A stretch of 64,000 nt of DNA. Origin: Oxalobacteraceae sp. CFBP 8761. Lineage in GTDB: Bacteria; Pseudomonadota; Gammaproteobacteria; Burkholderiales; Burkholderiaceae_D. The translations under genes were made by a program, and so were the position numbers. Within the stretch, counting starts at the first letter, position 1; each line of letters opens with the position of its first letter. This document shows, piece after piece, positions 63,609 to 64,000 of the stretch. The DNA lies in the NCBI GenBank assembly GCA_014841595.1, contig JACYUE010000006.1, forward strand, positions 1 to 64,000, read 5' to 3'. The notes below the pieces were generated by a model that did not search any database, had not been told where the DNA came from, and worked only from the letters and a program-made list of their open reading frames with translations.

Positions 63609-64000
63609 TCACGCCGAGGCGGCGCACTGCGCGCTGTCGCCCACGAAAGGACGACAGTCGACAGGGATGTCGATCAGGAACGTCGTGCCCAGCTCGGGCG
63701 AGCTGTCGACCGACACGCTGCCGCCGTGGCTTTCGCCCACGGCCTTGACGAACGGCAGACCGATGCCCCAGCCGGTGGCCGAGAACGGCCCCGTTTCGCG
63801 GCGCAGGTACTCGAAGATCCGGTTGTGCTGCTCTTCAGGAATCGCGTTACCTTCGTTGTGAACGCTCAGCATCATGCGCCCGCGCGTCTGGTGCGCCCTG
63901 ATGCTGACGGTGCCGCCGTCGCCATACTTGATCGCGTTGTTGACGAGGTTTTCCAGTGCGCGCCAGAGTGAGGCGCGGCACCAGTGGCCCGTGACCGGCT
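63609..64000 (-). CDS. Sensor histidine kinase, C-terminal part (cut by window edge)
   Basis: The minus-strand frame is open from the window end to the stop at 63609. It encodes the catalytic ATP-binding domain: N-box ENLVNNAIKYGDGGTVSIRA, G1-like LSVHNEGNAIPEEQ, F-box with IFEYLRRETGPFS, and G2 GWGIGLPFVKAVGESHGGSV, ending TTFLIDIPVD. The dimerisation/His domain and sensor lie outside the window. It is convergent with the PfkB gene. Confidence 0.85.
   Translation of the reverse strand, partial: PVTGHWCRASLWRALENLVNNAIKYGDGGTVSIRAHQTRGRMMLSVHNEGNAIPEEQHNRIFEYLRRETGPFSATGWGIGLPFVKAVGESHGGSVSVDSSPELGTTFLIDIPVDCRPFVGDSAQCAASA

Overview
The window looks like a chromosome segment from a high-GC member of the Betaproteobacteria, most likely an Oxalobacteraceae (Massilia/Duganella-like) soil or plant-associated bacterium. 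This is inferred from the ribosomal protein and elongation factor sequences, the two large TonB-dependent receptors, the exported hydrolases and the general gene style. No 16S gene is present to confirm it. No tRNA, rRNA or CRISPR array was seen.

Layout. 1-3.8 kb: str operon on the minus strand (rpsL, rpsG, fusA, start of tuf) with a clear sigma-70 promoter. 3.9-8.3 kb: minus-strand genes for a MetR-like LysR regulator, an exported alpha/beta hydrolase, a small membrane protein, an AraC regulator and a degenerate GGDEF protein. 8.6-13.0 kb: plus-strand TonB receptor and beta-propeller phytase pair, preceded by a possible Pho box. 13.0-13.3 kb: dead IS5-type transposase tail. 13.3-14.8 kb: PadR regulator with a SEDS (RodA/FtsW-like) membrane protein. 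14.8-20.6 kb: accessory stretch of mostly small single genes, all on the minus strand, separated by copies of one dispersed repeat family. 20.6-24.2 kb: membrane MutS-like ATPase and an exported sugar dehydrogenase fused to a PEBP domain. 24.2-31.6 kb: MacAB-like ABC exporter operon that carries its own NtrC-type response regulator and histidine kinase and has a strong sigma-54 promoter with a palindromic upstream site. 31.7-36.2 kb: spermidine-synthase-like protein, two small unknown genes, a second TonB receptor and a palindromic repeat element.

36.2-49.4 kb is the most interesting block. Ten same-strand, tightly packed genes encode two tandem pairs of TldD/TldE (PmbA) proteases whose TldD members carry Tat-type leaders, followed by DUF4159, a MoxR ATPase, a DUF58 protein, a BatA-like membrane protein, a large membrane protein with a His-rich loop and a final membrane protein. 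It reads as one envelope system coupling a MoxR/VWA-type chaperone module to exported metalloproteases.

49.7-57.5 kb holds exported enzymes: a methyltransferase-like protein, an HtrA-type serine protease, a class C beta-lactamase-fold hydrolase, an M1 aminopeptidase and a PHP-domain protein. 57.6-64 kb holds a second palindromic repeat element, a LysR regulator, a RidA protein, a GH92 alpha-mannosidase / LacI / PfkB-kinase operon, and the 3' part of a histidine kinase cut by the window end.
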